From the NCBI RefSeq assembly GCF_000317615.1, contig NC_019780.1:2191840-2255839 (forward strand): a DNA stretch of 64,000 nt. Direction: 5' to 3'. Below are positions 36,201-48,500 of this stretch, in pieces. The DNA is from Dactylococcopsis salina PCC 8305 (GTDB lineage Bacteria; Cyanobacteriota; Cyanobacteriia; Cyanobacteriales; Rubidibacteraceae). A program made the translations under genes and the position numbers. Below the pieces are notes generated by a model. The model was not told where the DNA came from. It was given only the letters and a program-made list of their open reading frames with translations, and did not search any database. Numbering within the stretch: position 1 is the first letter of the stretch; every line of letters starts with the position of its first letter.

Positions 36201-39200
36201 TCCAGTCTTACGTTTATTTGATGCTAACGGAAAAGCGATCGGGTTTAATGATGATATTGAAAACAGTAATGATGCGTTTCTAAACTTTAATGCACCGCAA
36301 GCTGGAGATTACATCATCGGAGTCAGTGGGTTTGGGAATGAAAGTTATGACCCCACTCAGTCTGGGAGTGGCGCACCATTTGCCAGTTCTGGGAGTTATG
36401 AATTAAACGTGACAGAAGTCATTCCTGCTGAAATTGTTGCTGGTGCGGAAGAAGAAAATGATACCTTTGAAAATGCGACAGTGACAGACTTGAATCCCAA
36501 TGATTTAGGTAGCTTTAAACAGAGTAACGCGATCGGGAATAACGTTAATTTAGACGCAGCTGGTTTCGATGTGGATTTATTTAGAGTAGAGTTAGATCAA
36601 ACAACTCGTCTCACCGCCGCGATCGATACGAGAAACATCGACTCAGATTTAAATTCCCTTCTCCATGTCTTTAACAGTGACGGTGATTCTGTTGCCTTTA
36701 ACGACGATAAAAACAGCGATCGTACCGACGCTTTCCTTGAGTTTATCCCTCCCAGTAGCGGCACTTATTACGTGGGAGTCAGTGGTTTAGGAAACGAAGC
36801 CTATAATCCCCTTAATGCTGGAAGTGGTAATTTTGCTGGTAGTACAGGAGACTATGACATCGAAATTAGTCTCACCGAAGCGATTTCGGAAGAAACTCCC
36901 AGCAATGACACTTTAGAAAACTCGATCGAAGTGGATTTAGAAAGTAACCTCTTTAGTCGTGACGGATTCATCGGTGACAACACCAACACAACAGGAGATG
37001 TTGATCTTTATCAGGTGAATCTCCAAGCAACGGATCAGATTACCATCAACGCCGATGCAACCACTTTCAACTCAGACTTAGATGGATTTCTCCGCTTGTT
37101 CGACAGTAACGGACAAGAAATCGTCGCTGATGACGACTCTGGAAACTTCTCTGATCCAGAATTGAGTTTTACCGCATCAGAAGACGACACCTATTATATT
37201 GGACTTAGTGCCTTCGCCAACCGCGACTACGATCCCCTCACCGAAACCGATCGAATCGCTGGCACAACAGGAGAATACTCAATCCGTATCGAACGCACCA
37301 CCGCAATTGTTGAAAACCAAGCATTACAGACAGAAATTCGTCCCACCGTTAATAACGATACAGGATTCATCAATACCGATAATGATGCGACCATAGACGT
37401 TTTAGCAAATGATCTCGCTAACGATGCCAATGGTGTTTTAGAAATTACCGACTTTGACACCACCACCGAAAAAGGAGGAACAGTCGAATTAGATGACAGT
37501 CAATCCCGTTTAGTTTATACCCGTAACCCAGATTTTACAGGAGTTGACCGTTTTACTTACACCGCAAGTAATGAAAGCGGTGGCAGCGCCCAAGGTACAG
37601 TAGAAGTGACAGTGAATCGTCCGGCTGGACAGCCAACCGTAGAAGTGGGTTTAAATATTCGTCCAGTGTCGGGTAAAGAAGAACAATTAGACAATGGGTT
37701 ACAAATTGGAGACGAGTTTTTGTTGGATGTGGAGTTTTTCGATTTAATCACTGAAAATAATCCTTCCAATGCCGTTACTTCTGGTTATGCTGATTTGTTG
37801 TTTGATCCGAACGTTTTACAAGTAGTAGAAGACGACAACACAGTTGATGGGGAAGATGGGGTCGTCGATGGCATTGTTCGTAATCCAGACTACATTACGG
37901 GACGCACAGGAACTGTGCGTAACTTTGACGGTATAGTGGAAGAAGTAGGAGGGGGAGCAGTGGTTTTCGGGGAAGAAAGTTTTCCTGAAGAGAATCGTGT
38001 TTTTAGTCTTCATTTACAAGCAGTGGGGGGAGGAAATACAGGCGTTTTAGCCAGTCGCGCGGGTGAAGCTACCCTCTCAACAGTGACCATTTTGAGTGAA
38101 TTAGCAGATCAACGCCATAAAACCAATTTTGCTGAAATTAATGTGGGTGAAGGTGAGGGAGGTTTAAATGCTTTTCCTCCCTTGACGAATGAGACTCAAC
38201 CCCTTGCTTTACCAGCGCAAGGAATGGCGGCGGTAGAAACGGCTATTGCTGCGATGGAAATAGAGGTATTATTTCAAAATGATTCTGGAGAATCGATCGA
38301 AGAAGTGACAGTGGGAGAAGAGTTTGATATTGTTCTCTCCGCTCGTGATTTACGTCTCGATAATGAGGAATTAGAAGGGAAATTTGGCGTTTTTAGTGCC
38401 TTTGCTGATGTTATTTATGACACAGTATTGATTGATGTTCAAGAAGCCAGTAATTTGGGGACATTTGAATCACCAGTGCTTGATCTCAATGATGGGATTG
38501 CAGAAGGATCAGGGTTAGTGGATGAATTAGGGGGAACTAATGTTGATTTGACTCCCGTTGATGAGACTCAGGAGTTTGCCGTTTTACGCGCCACAGCAAC
38601 CGCACCAGGAGACTTAAAAATAGAAACGGAAGCACCCGATCGTCTCACTTCTCAAAATACCCTATTTGGCATCGATCGAGCAGTTAATGACGGAACAATC
38701 TATGGAGAAAATCAACTCACCATTACCAGTGATGAAACCCCAAGCGGCAATGCTGACTTAGTGATTACAGAATTTGACGCAGTAACTGATCATGTTTTAC
38801 AAGGAAAGACAGACATCAATCTCACCATCGAAAATCAAGGAGAAGGAGATGCGTCAGGGTTTCAAGTGGAAGTGTTGTATTACGAAGCCGATGATTTAGA
38901 GGAATTAAATACAGCTACACCAACCGTAGTGGAAACCCTTGCTTTCAGTGCTTTAGAAGCAGACACACCAGTCACAGAAACCGAAGCCATCACTCTTCCT
39001 TTAGAGAAACTAATCGCAGAAGCCTTAGCGGATGATCCCTCCGTCTTTGGTGAAGATGTGCCGCCAAATGGTTTTCCCTCAAATAATGTTGATTTTCTCG
39101 GAGTGCGAATTGTTAACAGTGATTCCACCAATGAAAGTGAAGCCGCTTTTGGAAATAATGGTTTAGAAGCAGCAGAAAAAGGAGTCAATGTTGATGATAT

Positions 39201-39498
39201 TGCCTTTTTCCCCTGGGATATTTTAAGTAACAATAGAGAGGGAGTTGAACCGAATCAAGAAGATGAATTAATCGCCGATGGTGTAGTGACAAATGCTGAT
39301 AGTAATGCTGTTTTTCGGAATATTGGTCGTTTAATTGATAATGAAGAAGCACTTGTGGAAGACCCTAACAATGGTTTAGATTTAACTCGTTTAGATTTAG
39401 ACTTGGATGGGGCGATTTCTCCTGTGGATGCGGTGCGTGTGGCAAATCGCATCGGCTATGAAATCAACCCGACAGTTTTTGAGGATGCTGTCGGTTAG
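33283..39498 (+). CDS. Giant multidomain surface/secreted protein with dockerin-like end
   Basis: 2071 aa, no Sec signal. Order, approximate residues: N-terminal domain with LLEEVGHSIDTAINT (1-170); right-handed beta-helix/choice-of-anchor-Q-like region (177-515, NSTISGN repeats); cadherin-like domain (521-625); five PPC-type domains, each opening with (E/T)xNDTxxxA and containing DVDLY (627-1350); tandem Ig-like domain (1352-1450); two cohesin-like domains (1453-1645, 1648-1815) with YADLLFDPxVLQV; CARDB domain (1824-1990); two calcium-loop segments ending DLDLDGAISPVDAVRVANRIGYE (dockerin-like, 1994-2071). Very acidic, few lysines. Probably exported by type I secretion and calcium-dependent. 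Paralogue of the next gene. Confidence 0.85.
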   Translation: MVDQSLLPFLSPEDQLLAEIRLETSQILTEFAQDAHFISRLETVFGQNLEKDLVTGLQETLLNGEFLSAIEIEVLPSLDLNGALGAYAAAINQIYLSQELISSSPQKAITILLEEVGHSIDTAINTTDTRGDEGAIFALEVLGNQLTPQEIDRYQEEDDRATITVNGERLKIEQASFTVTNTDDRGNGSLRDAINQANNTSGLDSITFDVSLTGETISLESGQLEITDDLNLEGEEITITASKNSRIFLLDDGNENNNIDVSIDGLTLIDGVAENGGAILNRENLVLRNSELRGNTATSDGGGILNSNGNLSIDRSTLAENTANLGGAIDDDGSGDREFNLTNSTISGNEASGNVGGVDNSANLRITNSTISGNTSEGDAGGVKNSGTLTVNNSTFFKNLAFNRGGGVFNYGQFNLTNSIIAKSVGGDINNRGVVNLQGVNLIEDDSEDGSEEEDLNLSPLQDNGGATFTHLPLENSPAIDAGDNSTIPENLTFDQRGEGFDRVIETIDLGAVEVQPEGSPPSIDDQSFDDIKENSPLDTYVGKIVANDPEEDEITFRTEDDLDLDGDGNPSFRVDENTGEIRVGDSGELDFETRESITFDVIVSDGGRENTATITVNLKDEKESDLEPNDTLDNAIETELSSETPGNKTYNLAIGDGGLQEKDVDLFAMQVNAGDILSANVNAGGSSLDGYITVFDSVGSEIVFDFDNPLVKLNVPGTDTYYVGVSSLKNRDYSPLNTASRAGGSTGDYSIALSVTPESSKISEPNDTIGQATPIDQEDFTANSFIGDNRTLDNRNLDVDLYQLTLSQGETATIDIDTKETPFDTAVRIFKDNGQELVFNNSGQAPGENVSSVDPYVEFTAAASGRYFVGVSSAINKNYRGFQSESGERAGGQGAYEITINQPQPEAITPEDPTNDTLESAIGLEVGTSVEGTIGDRSDFITVPGLDVDLYRVALDSNQEINIELNRQSTLDPVLRLFDANGKAIGFNDDIENSNDAFLNFNAPQAGDYIIGVSGFGNESYDPTQSGSGAPFASSGSYELNVTEVIPAEIVAGAEEENDTFENATVTDLNPNDLGSFKQSNAIGNNVNLDAAGFDVDLFRVELDQTTRLTAAIDTRNIDSDLNSLLHVFNSDGDSVAFNDDKNSDRTDAFLEFIPPSSGTYYVGVSGLGNEAYNPLNAGSGNFAGSTGDYDIEISLTEAISEETPSNDTLENSIEVDLESNLFSRDGFIGDNTNTTGDVDLYQVNLQATDQITINADATTFNSDLDGFLRLFDSNGQEIVADDDSGNFSDPELSFTASEDDTYYIGLSAFANRDYDPLTETDRIAGTTGEYSIRIERTTAIVENQALQTEIRPTVNNDTGFINTDNDATIDVLANDLANDANGVLEITDFDTTTEKGGTVELDDSQSRLVYTRNPDFTGVDRFTYTASNESGGSAQGTVEVTVNRPAGQPTVEVGLNIRPVSGKEEQLDNGLQIGDEFLLDVEFFDLITENNPSNAVTSGYADLLFDPNVLQVVEDDNTVDGEDGVVDGIVRNPDYITGRTGTVRNFDGIVEEVGGGAVVFGEESFPEENRVFSLHLQAVGGGNTGVLASRAGEATLSTVTILSELADQRHKTNFAEINVGEGEGGLNAFPPLTNETQPLALPAQGMAAVETAIAAMEIEVLFQNDSGESIEEVTVGEEFDIVLSARDLRLDNEELEGKFGVFSAFADVIYDTVLIDVQEASNLGTFESPVLDLNDGIAEGSGLVDELGGTNVDLTPVDETQEFAVLRATATAPGDLKIETEAPDRLTSQNTLFGIDRAVNDGTIYGENQLTITSDETPSGNADLVITEFDAVTDHVLQGKTDINLTIENQGEGDASGFQVEVLYYEADDLEELNTATPTVVETLAFSALEADTPVTETEAITLPLEKLIAEALADDPSVFGEDVPPNGFPSNNVDFLGVRIVNSDSTNESEAAFGNNGLEAAEKGVNVDDIAFFPWDILSNNREGVEPNQEDELIADGVVTNADSNAVFRNIGRLIDNEEALVEDPNNGLDLTRLDLDLDGAISPVDAVRVANRIGYEINPTVFEDAVG

Positions 39499-39555
39499 GA
39501 ATTTAATTATCAATATTTCTTAGTAAAATCAAATTACATTTGGAGAGCAACTGAA

Positions 39556-42500
39556 ATGGCAACAATTAACGGGTCTGAAAACAACGATCGGCTAAACGGA
39601 ACACCAGAAGACGACCTCATTGTTGGCGGGGCTGGCAATGATGAACTTTCTGGCGGTGCAGGAGATGATACATTTCAATTTGGGGAAGTTAGGCAGTTTG
39701 GATTAGATGTGATCGCTCCTTCTAATCTCACCGAACCAGGATCAGACACTATACGTTTTTTGGAAGATATCACCCCAGAACAAACTCGCTTAATCCGTTC
39801 CCCCAGAAACAGCGATCGATTAACGATTAAAGTAGAAGACATCGTTTCAGGGTCAGTGGTAGAACTAGGTCGAATCACCATTAACAATCAATACTCGCCC
39901 CTAACCAATGAAGTGTTACCGCAAGTAGAAACCCTTGTGTTTGCAAGCGATGGGAGCGCAGTTGACTTAACACAGGGATTAACCATTACAGGTAATGCTA
40001 ATAGCATAGAATACTTAGGCACACAAGGAGATGACACCTTAAAAGGATTAGCTGGGGATGATACCTTAAGAGGATTTGCAGGCAGCGATCGCCTAGAAGG
40101 AGGAGAAAACAATGATGACCTCTTTGGTGGTGAAGGCAATGACACCTTAATTGGGGGTAAAGGAGATGATGACCTCTTTGGCGGTAAGGGCAATGATACC
40201 TTTCTCTTTGATGTCAGTGCTGGGGAATTTGGCACTGATCGCATTGTAGATGATGATGATTTCAGGGCCCGTTTAGAACCGGGAACCGATGAAATTCGGA
40301 TTCAAGGCGAGATTAGTGAAGCCGATCTTCGTTTCTTCCGAGGAGAAAATTGGAATCAGTTAAATATCTTTGTGGGAGAGTTCGGACAAATAAGCATTGA
40401 CAATCAGTATTCCTCCCTGACAGAAGAACCATTGCCTCAAGTGGAAAACCTAGTGTTAGAAAACGCTGGCAAAACGATTGATCTGACAGCAGGACTCAAC
40501 TTTACAGGAACCGAAGAGGGCGACAGTATGTCAGGAACCCCCTCTGATGACACCTTAAGCGGGTTAGCTGGTTCTGATACTCTCTCGGGTTTAGGAGGAA
40601 ACGATCGCCTAGAAGGCGCAGAAGGAAGCGACACCCTGAGAGGGGGTGAAGGTAATGACACCCTCATTGGCGGTCTAGGAGATGATGACCTCTTTGGCGG
40701 TGCAGGAGATGACACCTTTGTCTTTGATGTCAGTGCTGGGGGATTTGGCTTTGATGAAATTGCTCGGTCTGGCAGTTTAGAACCGGGAACCGATGAAATT
40801 CTCATTCAAGGCGAAATTAGTGAATCCGATCTTCGTTTCTTCCGAGAGGAGAATAGCAATCAGTTAAATATCTTTGTGGGAGAGTTCGGACAAATAAGAA
40901 TTGAAAATCAGTATTCCTCCCTGACAGAAGAACCATTGCCTCAAGTCGAAAACTTGGTGTTAGAAAATGCAGAAACGACCATTGACCTGACCGGCGGACT
41001 AACCTTTGTTGGGAATGAAAATCGTAACAATATGTCAGGAAGTCCCTCTGATGATACCTTAAGTGGGTTAGCTGGTTCTGAGACTCTCTCGGGTTTAGGA
41101 GGAAATGATCGCCTAGAAGGCTCAGAAGGAAGCGACGCCCTGAGAGGAGGCAAAGGCAATGATACCTTAATTGGGGGTAAAGGAGATGATGACCTTTTTG
41201 GCGGTGAAGGAGATGACACATTTGTCTTTGATGTCAGTGCTGGGGAATTTGGCTTGGATGAAATTGCTCGGTCTGGCAGTTTAGAACCGGGAACCGATGA
41301 AATTCTCATTCAAGGCGAGATTAGTGAATCCGATCTTCGTTTCTTCCGAGGGGAGAATAGTAATCAGTTAAATATCTTTGTGGGAGAGTTCGGACAAATA
41401 GAAATCGAAAATCAGTATTCGTCACTGACAGGAGAGCCATTCCCTCAAGTGGAAAAATTGGTTTTGGAGAACGCAGAAACCACCATTGACCTGACAGCAG
41501 GACTCAACTTTACGGGAACCGAAGAGGGCGAAAGTATGTCAGGAAGCCCCTCTGATGACACCTTAAGTGGGTTAGCTGGTTCTGATACTCTCTCGGGTTT
41601 AGGAGGAAATGATCGCCTAGAAGGCGCAGAAGGCAGCGACACCCTGAGAGGGGGTAAAGGCAACGATATCCTGATTGGTGCAGAAGGAGATGATGATCTC
41701 TTTGGCGGTGAGGGAGATGATACCTTTGAGTTCGCCATTGGTAATTTTGGCGGTTTCGGGTTTAACGAAATTAGTCGTGATGGCGCTTTGGAAGCGGGCA
41801 ACGATACCATTCGACTGTTAGCAGATGTGAATCCCGCAGAAACGCGATTTTTCCGTGATGGTAGCAGTTTAAAGATTTTTGTGGAACGTGTGGTTATTGG
41901 AGAAACTGTAATATTTGGTCAGATCAAAATTGAGAACCAATACTCAAATTTTACTGATCAAACTTTACCCCAAGTTGAAACCCTAGTGTTTGAAGCTGAT
42001 GACACCAACGTTGATCTCACAGGCGGGTTAACTTTTACAGGGGATAATAATAGTAATGGTATCGAAGGAACCGCTAATGGAGACGTATTGGAAGGGTTAT
42101 TGGGCAATGATGAACTCTTTGGTTTGGCTGGTGATGATGTTTTAATCGGCGGTCCTGGAGATGATGATCTTTATGGTGGATCAGGTAGCGATATCTTTTC
42201 AGGAACCCTAGGTCAATTAGATGGAAGCCAGATTTTTGACTTAGAAGAGGCCGATCAAATTCGATTTGAAGGGGCAAGTTTTACCCAAGACAATCTCTCC
42301 CGAGAAAACTTCTCAGAGTCAGTGCGCTTAACTATTGATGCAGACAACGATGGAGTTATTGATACCACCATTGATTTGGAAAGTGAGTTTGCAGATGATG
42401 ATCAGTTGCAAGTGGGAACTGATGAAGCTGGAAACACGATTATTCAGCTTAATCGAAGTCAACAACCAGCCCCCCCACAAAATCTGACGCTTACTGGTGA

Positions 42501-45500
42501 TGAAAGTAATAATACTCTGATTGGAGAAGGGGGAAATGATATTATTGTGGGCGGCGCTGGAAATGATCGACTCTTTGGCGGCGCAGGGGATGATCGCTTT
42601 GAATTTGCTGTGGGAGACACTGGCTTTGGATCAAATGTCATCGCTGATGACAATGCTTTAGAACCCGGTTCAGACACAATTCGTTTTCGAGAAGATATCA
42701 CCCCAGAACAAACTCACCTAATTCGCAGCAATAATGACTTACTCATTATAGTAGAAACAGTCGTTTCAGGGTCAGTGATAGAACTGGGCCGGATTACTAT
42801 TGAAAATCAATACTCCCCTGTAACCAATGAGGTGTTGCCACAAGTAGAAACTCTTTTGTTTGCAAGCGATGTTGATGCAACAGTTGATTTAACACAAGGA
42901 TTGACTATTACAGGCAATGCCACTAGTGGGGAGATTCCTGGAACATTGGGAAATGATTCGATAGAAGGGCTAGCTGGGAGTGATACCTTAAGAGGATTTG
43001 CAGGAAACGATCGCTTAGAAGCTGGAGAAGGTAATGATACCTTAAGAGGCGGTCAAGGCAATGACACCTTAATTGGGGGTAAAGGAGATGATGACCTCTT
43101 TGGCGGTGAAGGCAATGACACCTTTCTCTTTGATGTCAGTGCTGGGGGATTTGGCTTTGATGAAATTGCTCGTTCTGGCAGTTTAGAACCGAGAACCGAT
43201 GAAATTCGGATTCAAGGCGAGATTAGTGAAGCCGATCTTCGTTTCTTCCGAGGAGAAAATTGGAATCAGTTAAATATCTTTGTGGGAGAGTTCGGACAAA
43301 TTGAAATCGAAAATCAGTATTCCTCCCTGACAGGAGAACCATTGCCTCAAGTCGAAAACCTGGTGTTAGAAAACGCAGAAACGACCATTGACCTGACAGC
43401 AGGACTCAACTTTACAGGAACTGAAGAGGGCGACAGTATGTCAGGAACCCCCTCTGATGACACCTTAAGTGGGTTAGCTGGTTCTGATACTCTTTCGGGT
43501 TTAGGAGGAAACGATCGCCTAGAAGGCGCAGAAGGAAGCGACACCCTGAGAGGGGGTGAAGGTAATGACACCCTCATTGGCGGTCTAGGAGATGATGACC
43601 TCTTTGGCGGTGCAGGAGATGACACCTTTGTCTTTGATGTCAGTGCTGGGGGATTTGGCTTTGATGAAATTGCTCGTTCTGGCAGTTTAGAACCTGGAAC
43701 CGATGAAATTCGGATTCAAGGAGACATTAGTGAAGCCGATCTTCGTTTCTTCCGAGGGGAGAATAGCAATCAGTTAAATATCTTTGTGGGAGAGTTCGGA
43801 CAAATTGAAATCGAAAATCAGTATTCGTCACTGACAGGAGAGCCATTCCCTCAAGTGGAAAACTTGGTTTTGGAGAACGCAGAAACCACCATTGACCTAA
43901 CAGCAGGACTCAACTTTACGGGAACCGAAGATGGCAACAGTATGTCAGGAAGTCCCTCTGATGACACCTTAAGCGGATTAGCTGGTTCTGATACTCTTTC
44001 GGGTTTAGGAGGAAACGATCGCCTAGAAGGCGCAGAAGGAAGCGACACCCTGAGAGGGGGTGAAGGTAATGACACCCTCTTTGGTGGTCTAGGAGATGAT
44101 GACCTCTTTGGCGGTGCAGGAGATGACACATTTGTCTTTGATGTCAGTGCTGGGGAATTTGGCTTTGATGAAATTGCTCGTTCTGGCAGTTTAGAACCGG
44201 GAACCGATGAAATTATCATTCAAGGGGAGATTAGTGAAAACGATCTTCGTTTCTTCCGACAGGAGAATAGTAATCAGTTAAATATCTTGGTGGGAGAGTT
44301 CGGACAAATAAGAATTGAAAATCAGTATTCCTCCCTGACAGAAGAACCATTGCCTCAAGTGGAAAACCTGGTGTTAGAAAACGCAGAAACGACCATTGAC
44401 CTGACAGCAGGACTCAACTTTACAGGAACCGAAGAGGGCGAAAGTATGTCAGGAAGCCCCTCTGATGACACCTTAAGTGGGTTAGCTGGTTCTGATACTC
44501 TTTCGGGTTTAGGAGGAAATGACCGCCTAGAAGGCGCAGAAGGCAGCGACACCCTGAGAGGGGGGGAAGGCAACGATACCCTGATTGGTGCAGAAGGAGA
44601 TGATGACCTCTTTGGCGGTGAGGGAGATGATACCTTTGAGTTCGCCGTTGGTGATGCTGGTGGTTTCGGCTTTGATGAAATTGGTCGTGATGGCGCGTTG
44701 GAAGCAGGGAACGATACCATTCGACTGTTAGCAGATGTGAATCCCGCAGAAACGCGATTTTTCCGTGATGGTAGCAGTTTAAAGATTTTTGTGGAAACCT
44801 TAACGGGGGGAGAAACTATTCCACTGGGTCAGATTAATATTTATAATCAATACTCGAATCTTACCAATGAGCCTTTACCCCAAGTAGAAACCTTAGTGTT
44901 TGAAGCTGATGACACAACTATTGACCTAACAGACGGATTAACCTTTACTGGGGATGATAATGGCAATAATATCGAAGGAACCGCTAATGGAGACAGATTA
45001 GAGGGATTATTTGGTGATGATGCTCTCTTTGGTTTCGGCGGTGATGATGTTTTAGTTGGCGGTCCGGGAAGTAATGATCTTCGCGGCGGCGCTGGTAACG
45101 ACATCTTTTTAGGGACATTGGGTCAACTTGATGGCGATCAAATTTTTGATTTTGAAATTGGGGATCAAATCCGTTTTCAGAATACCAACTTTACCCAATC
45201 CAGCCTGTCCCGAGAAGACTTTGAGAATTCAGTGCGTTTAACCATTGATGCTGATAATGATCAAGTCATTGATACAACAATTGATTTAGAAGGTCAGTTT
45301 ACAGACACGGATCGCTTTGAAGTGCAAACGGATGAAGAAGGCAATACCAATATCTTACTGGTCGATCGCAGCAATGCTACGCCCGCAGTAGAAAATCCAG
45401 TAGATGATATTACTCTCGAACAAGGCGACACCCCCGGTGCGATTAATCTGTTTGATGTCTTTGAAGACAAAGAAGAAGAAGACGCTGCTCTCACCTATCG

Positions 45501-48500
45501 GGTAGCAAACACTAACCCCAGCTTGGTAGAAACTAATTTTAATCCAGAAACTGGGGAATTAACCTTGATTCTCTCATCGGGAGTCGGTAGCAGTGACCTG
45601 ATTCTGGAAGCAAGTGATAGTCGTGGGTTTACCGGAAGTGAACGTTTTACCCTCACCAAAGCAGGGTCGGAACAAGAACCGAATGACATCATTTCGCAAG
45701 CAACGAACATCGGTGCATCTCTAGCCGATGCTGGGGAATTTGCTACTTCTGGTTTCATTGGGGATAATACAGCACTCGATAATCCCAGACTCGATACTGA
45801 TCTGTATCAAGTGGGTCTGAATTCTGGAGAGAGTATTCAAATTGATGTTGATACGAATGCGGAAGTCCCTCTAGATACAATTATTCGGGTATTTAACACC
45901 AGTGGTCGGGAATTAGGCTTTAACGACGATCGCGCAGTGGCAGGAGAATCATCTTCTGATGATCCTTCCCTGACATTTACAGCCCCAAACAGTGGAAACT
46001 TTTACATTGGAATTAGTAATGCAGCTAATGACCGATACAGTCCCTTCTTTGCTGAAAGTGGTCTTGGCGGTGGTGTTACAGGAACCTATCAGTTAACAGT
46101 TACTCAAAACCAACAACCGCAACCAGTACAGGAAAATGCAGAGTCTCCTGTTAATGATACGTTAGACAACGCAACCAGTCTGGAATTAGGGGAAGCCGCG
46201 ATCGCGCAAACAGGAGAAATTGGAGATAATCCTGATTTTATCACCGTTCCTGGGTTAGATGTGGATTTATACCAAGTGGAACTAGCCGAAGCCCAAACCG
46301 TCTCCTTCTCGATTACTCGTGCTTCTGTGGATGCCCTACTGCGAGTATTTGATAGCAATGGTGCAGAAATCGCCTTTAACGATGACTTGGGCGACCAAGA
46401 ATCCTTCATCGAATTTGAAGCCCCCACAGCAGGAACTTACTACATCGGAGTCAGTGGATTTGGTAACAGAAACTACGATCCCAATACGGCAGGAAGCGGT
46501 AACAATCCCTTTGCTGACACAGGAAGCTATACCCTGAATGTTACCCCAGAAATGGAACAAGAGGTCACTGAACCAGGTCCTGGGGAAGTGGACGATACCC
46601 TCGAAAAAGCTACCATTGTTGAGTCAGATTCTCTCACCGCCACTCGTTCAATTGGTGATAATCCCGACTTATCAGAAGTTGGTTTAGATGTGGATTTATA
46701 CCAAGTAGAACTTGATTCTACTTCCCGATTACGTGCCGCCATTAACACCACTAACCTTGACTCTGAATTTGATTCTTTGCTTCGTATTTTTGATGAAGAT
46801 GGAAATGAGGTGGCTATCAACGATGATGCGCCCTCATTCGCTTCCCAAACTGGGGAAGGAACGGTGAGAGATTCCTTCCTGACTTTTACTCCCATTGTTG
46901 CTGGTAAATACTATGTGGGAGTCAGTGGGTTCGGAAACGAAAGTTATAATCCTAATCAGGCTGAAAGTGGTGCTGTTGGTGGTAGCACGGGAGATTATGA
47001 GTTACAACTGACGGTGACAGAAGCTGTTCCCGAAGAAGCCCCCACCAATGACACCACAGACACCGCTATTAACGTGGAACTCACGAATAATCAATTTAGC
47101 AGTGATGGTTTTATTGGGGATAACTTTAGCAATGGTGGCGATGTTGATCTTTATCAAGTTGTATTAGAAGCCGAGGAAACCCTGACCATTGATGTGGATG
47201 CGGCGATTCTGGGTTCGGAATTAGACGGTTTTCTCCGAATTTTCAATAGCGCAGGAGAAGAAATTACTGTAGATGATGATTCTGGCGACTTTACTGATCC
47301 TCAATTAAGTTTCACAGCCCCCACAAATGATACTTATACCGTTGGGCTGAGTGCATTTGCGAATCGTAACTACAAACCGATTACAGGAGAAGATGCCAGT
47401 GGAGGAACAACAGGGGAATATGAAATTAGTTTTACCGTAGAAACGCCAATTCCGGCGGCAGAAGCACCAGTTCAGGAAATTCGTCCCACTGCGAATGATA
47501 ATACTGGCTTTACAAACTCCAATAACACCATTACCATTGATGTTCTTAATAATGACACGGCAAATGATGATCAAGGATTTTTAGAAATTACTGACTTCCC
47601 AGAGACAACCGAAAAAGGAGGAACAGTTACCCTTGATGATCAATCTCGCATTGTTTACACTCCCGATCCAGATTTTGGGGGTGTGGATGAGTTCACTTAC
47701 ACGATCGCCAATGAAAGTGGCGGTTTTGATGAAGGAACGGTAAAAGTAACGGTAAACCGACCACCAGAAGGGGCAAGCGTACAGGTTGATTTGGAAGTTT
47801 TGCCAGTACCAGGTTTAGAAGCGCAATTGGATAACGGGCTACAAATCGGAGATGAGTTTCTAGTTAATGTTCGTTTCTTCGATCAATTGAGTGATAATAA
47901 TCCGACTGATGCAGTGGTCGCTGGGTATGCTGATCTCCTTTTTGATCCTGCAGTTCTACAAGTGGTAGAAGATAACAGTGACGTTGACGGAGAGGATGGG
48001 CGACTTGATGGCGTTGTTCGTAATGCGGAGTATAACGTCTTCCGTAAAGGAACTGTGGATAATCCTCAAGGTTTAGTGAATGAGGTGGGAGGAACGGCGT
48101 TGGTGTTGTCCCCAGATAGTCTGCCTAATGATAATGGGATTTTTAGTTTACATCTCAAAGCAGTGGGTGGTGGCAATACTGCGATTTTGGCGAGTCGGGC
48201 TGCCGATGAGAATAGTTCCACAGTTAATATCATTGGCGCTTTAGCAGATCAACGGAATCAAACCAACTTTGGAGAAATTGATCTCGCAGCAGCGGTGTCA
48301 GATAATAATGAAGTTCCTAGTGCTTTTGCCCCGAATTTTAATTTGGCAAGTCCTAACAATGCTGTGATTGAAGAAGACGTGACCGCTATACAGGGGGCGA
48401 TCGATGCTATGGAAATTAATGTCAATTTCCGAGACACAGATGGAAATGTCTTAGATAATGTGGAGGTAGGACAAGAGTTTGAAATTGTTCTTTCTGCCCG

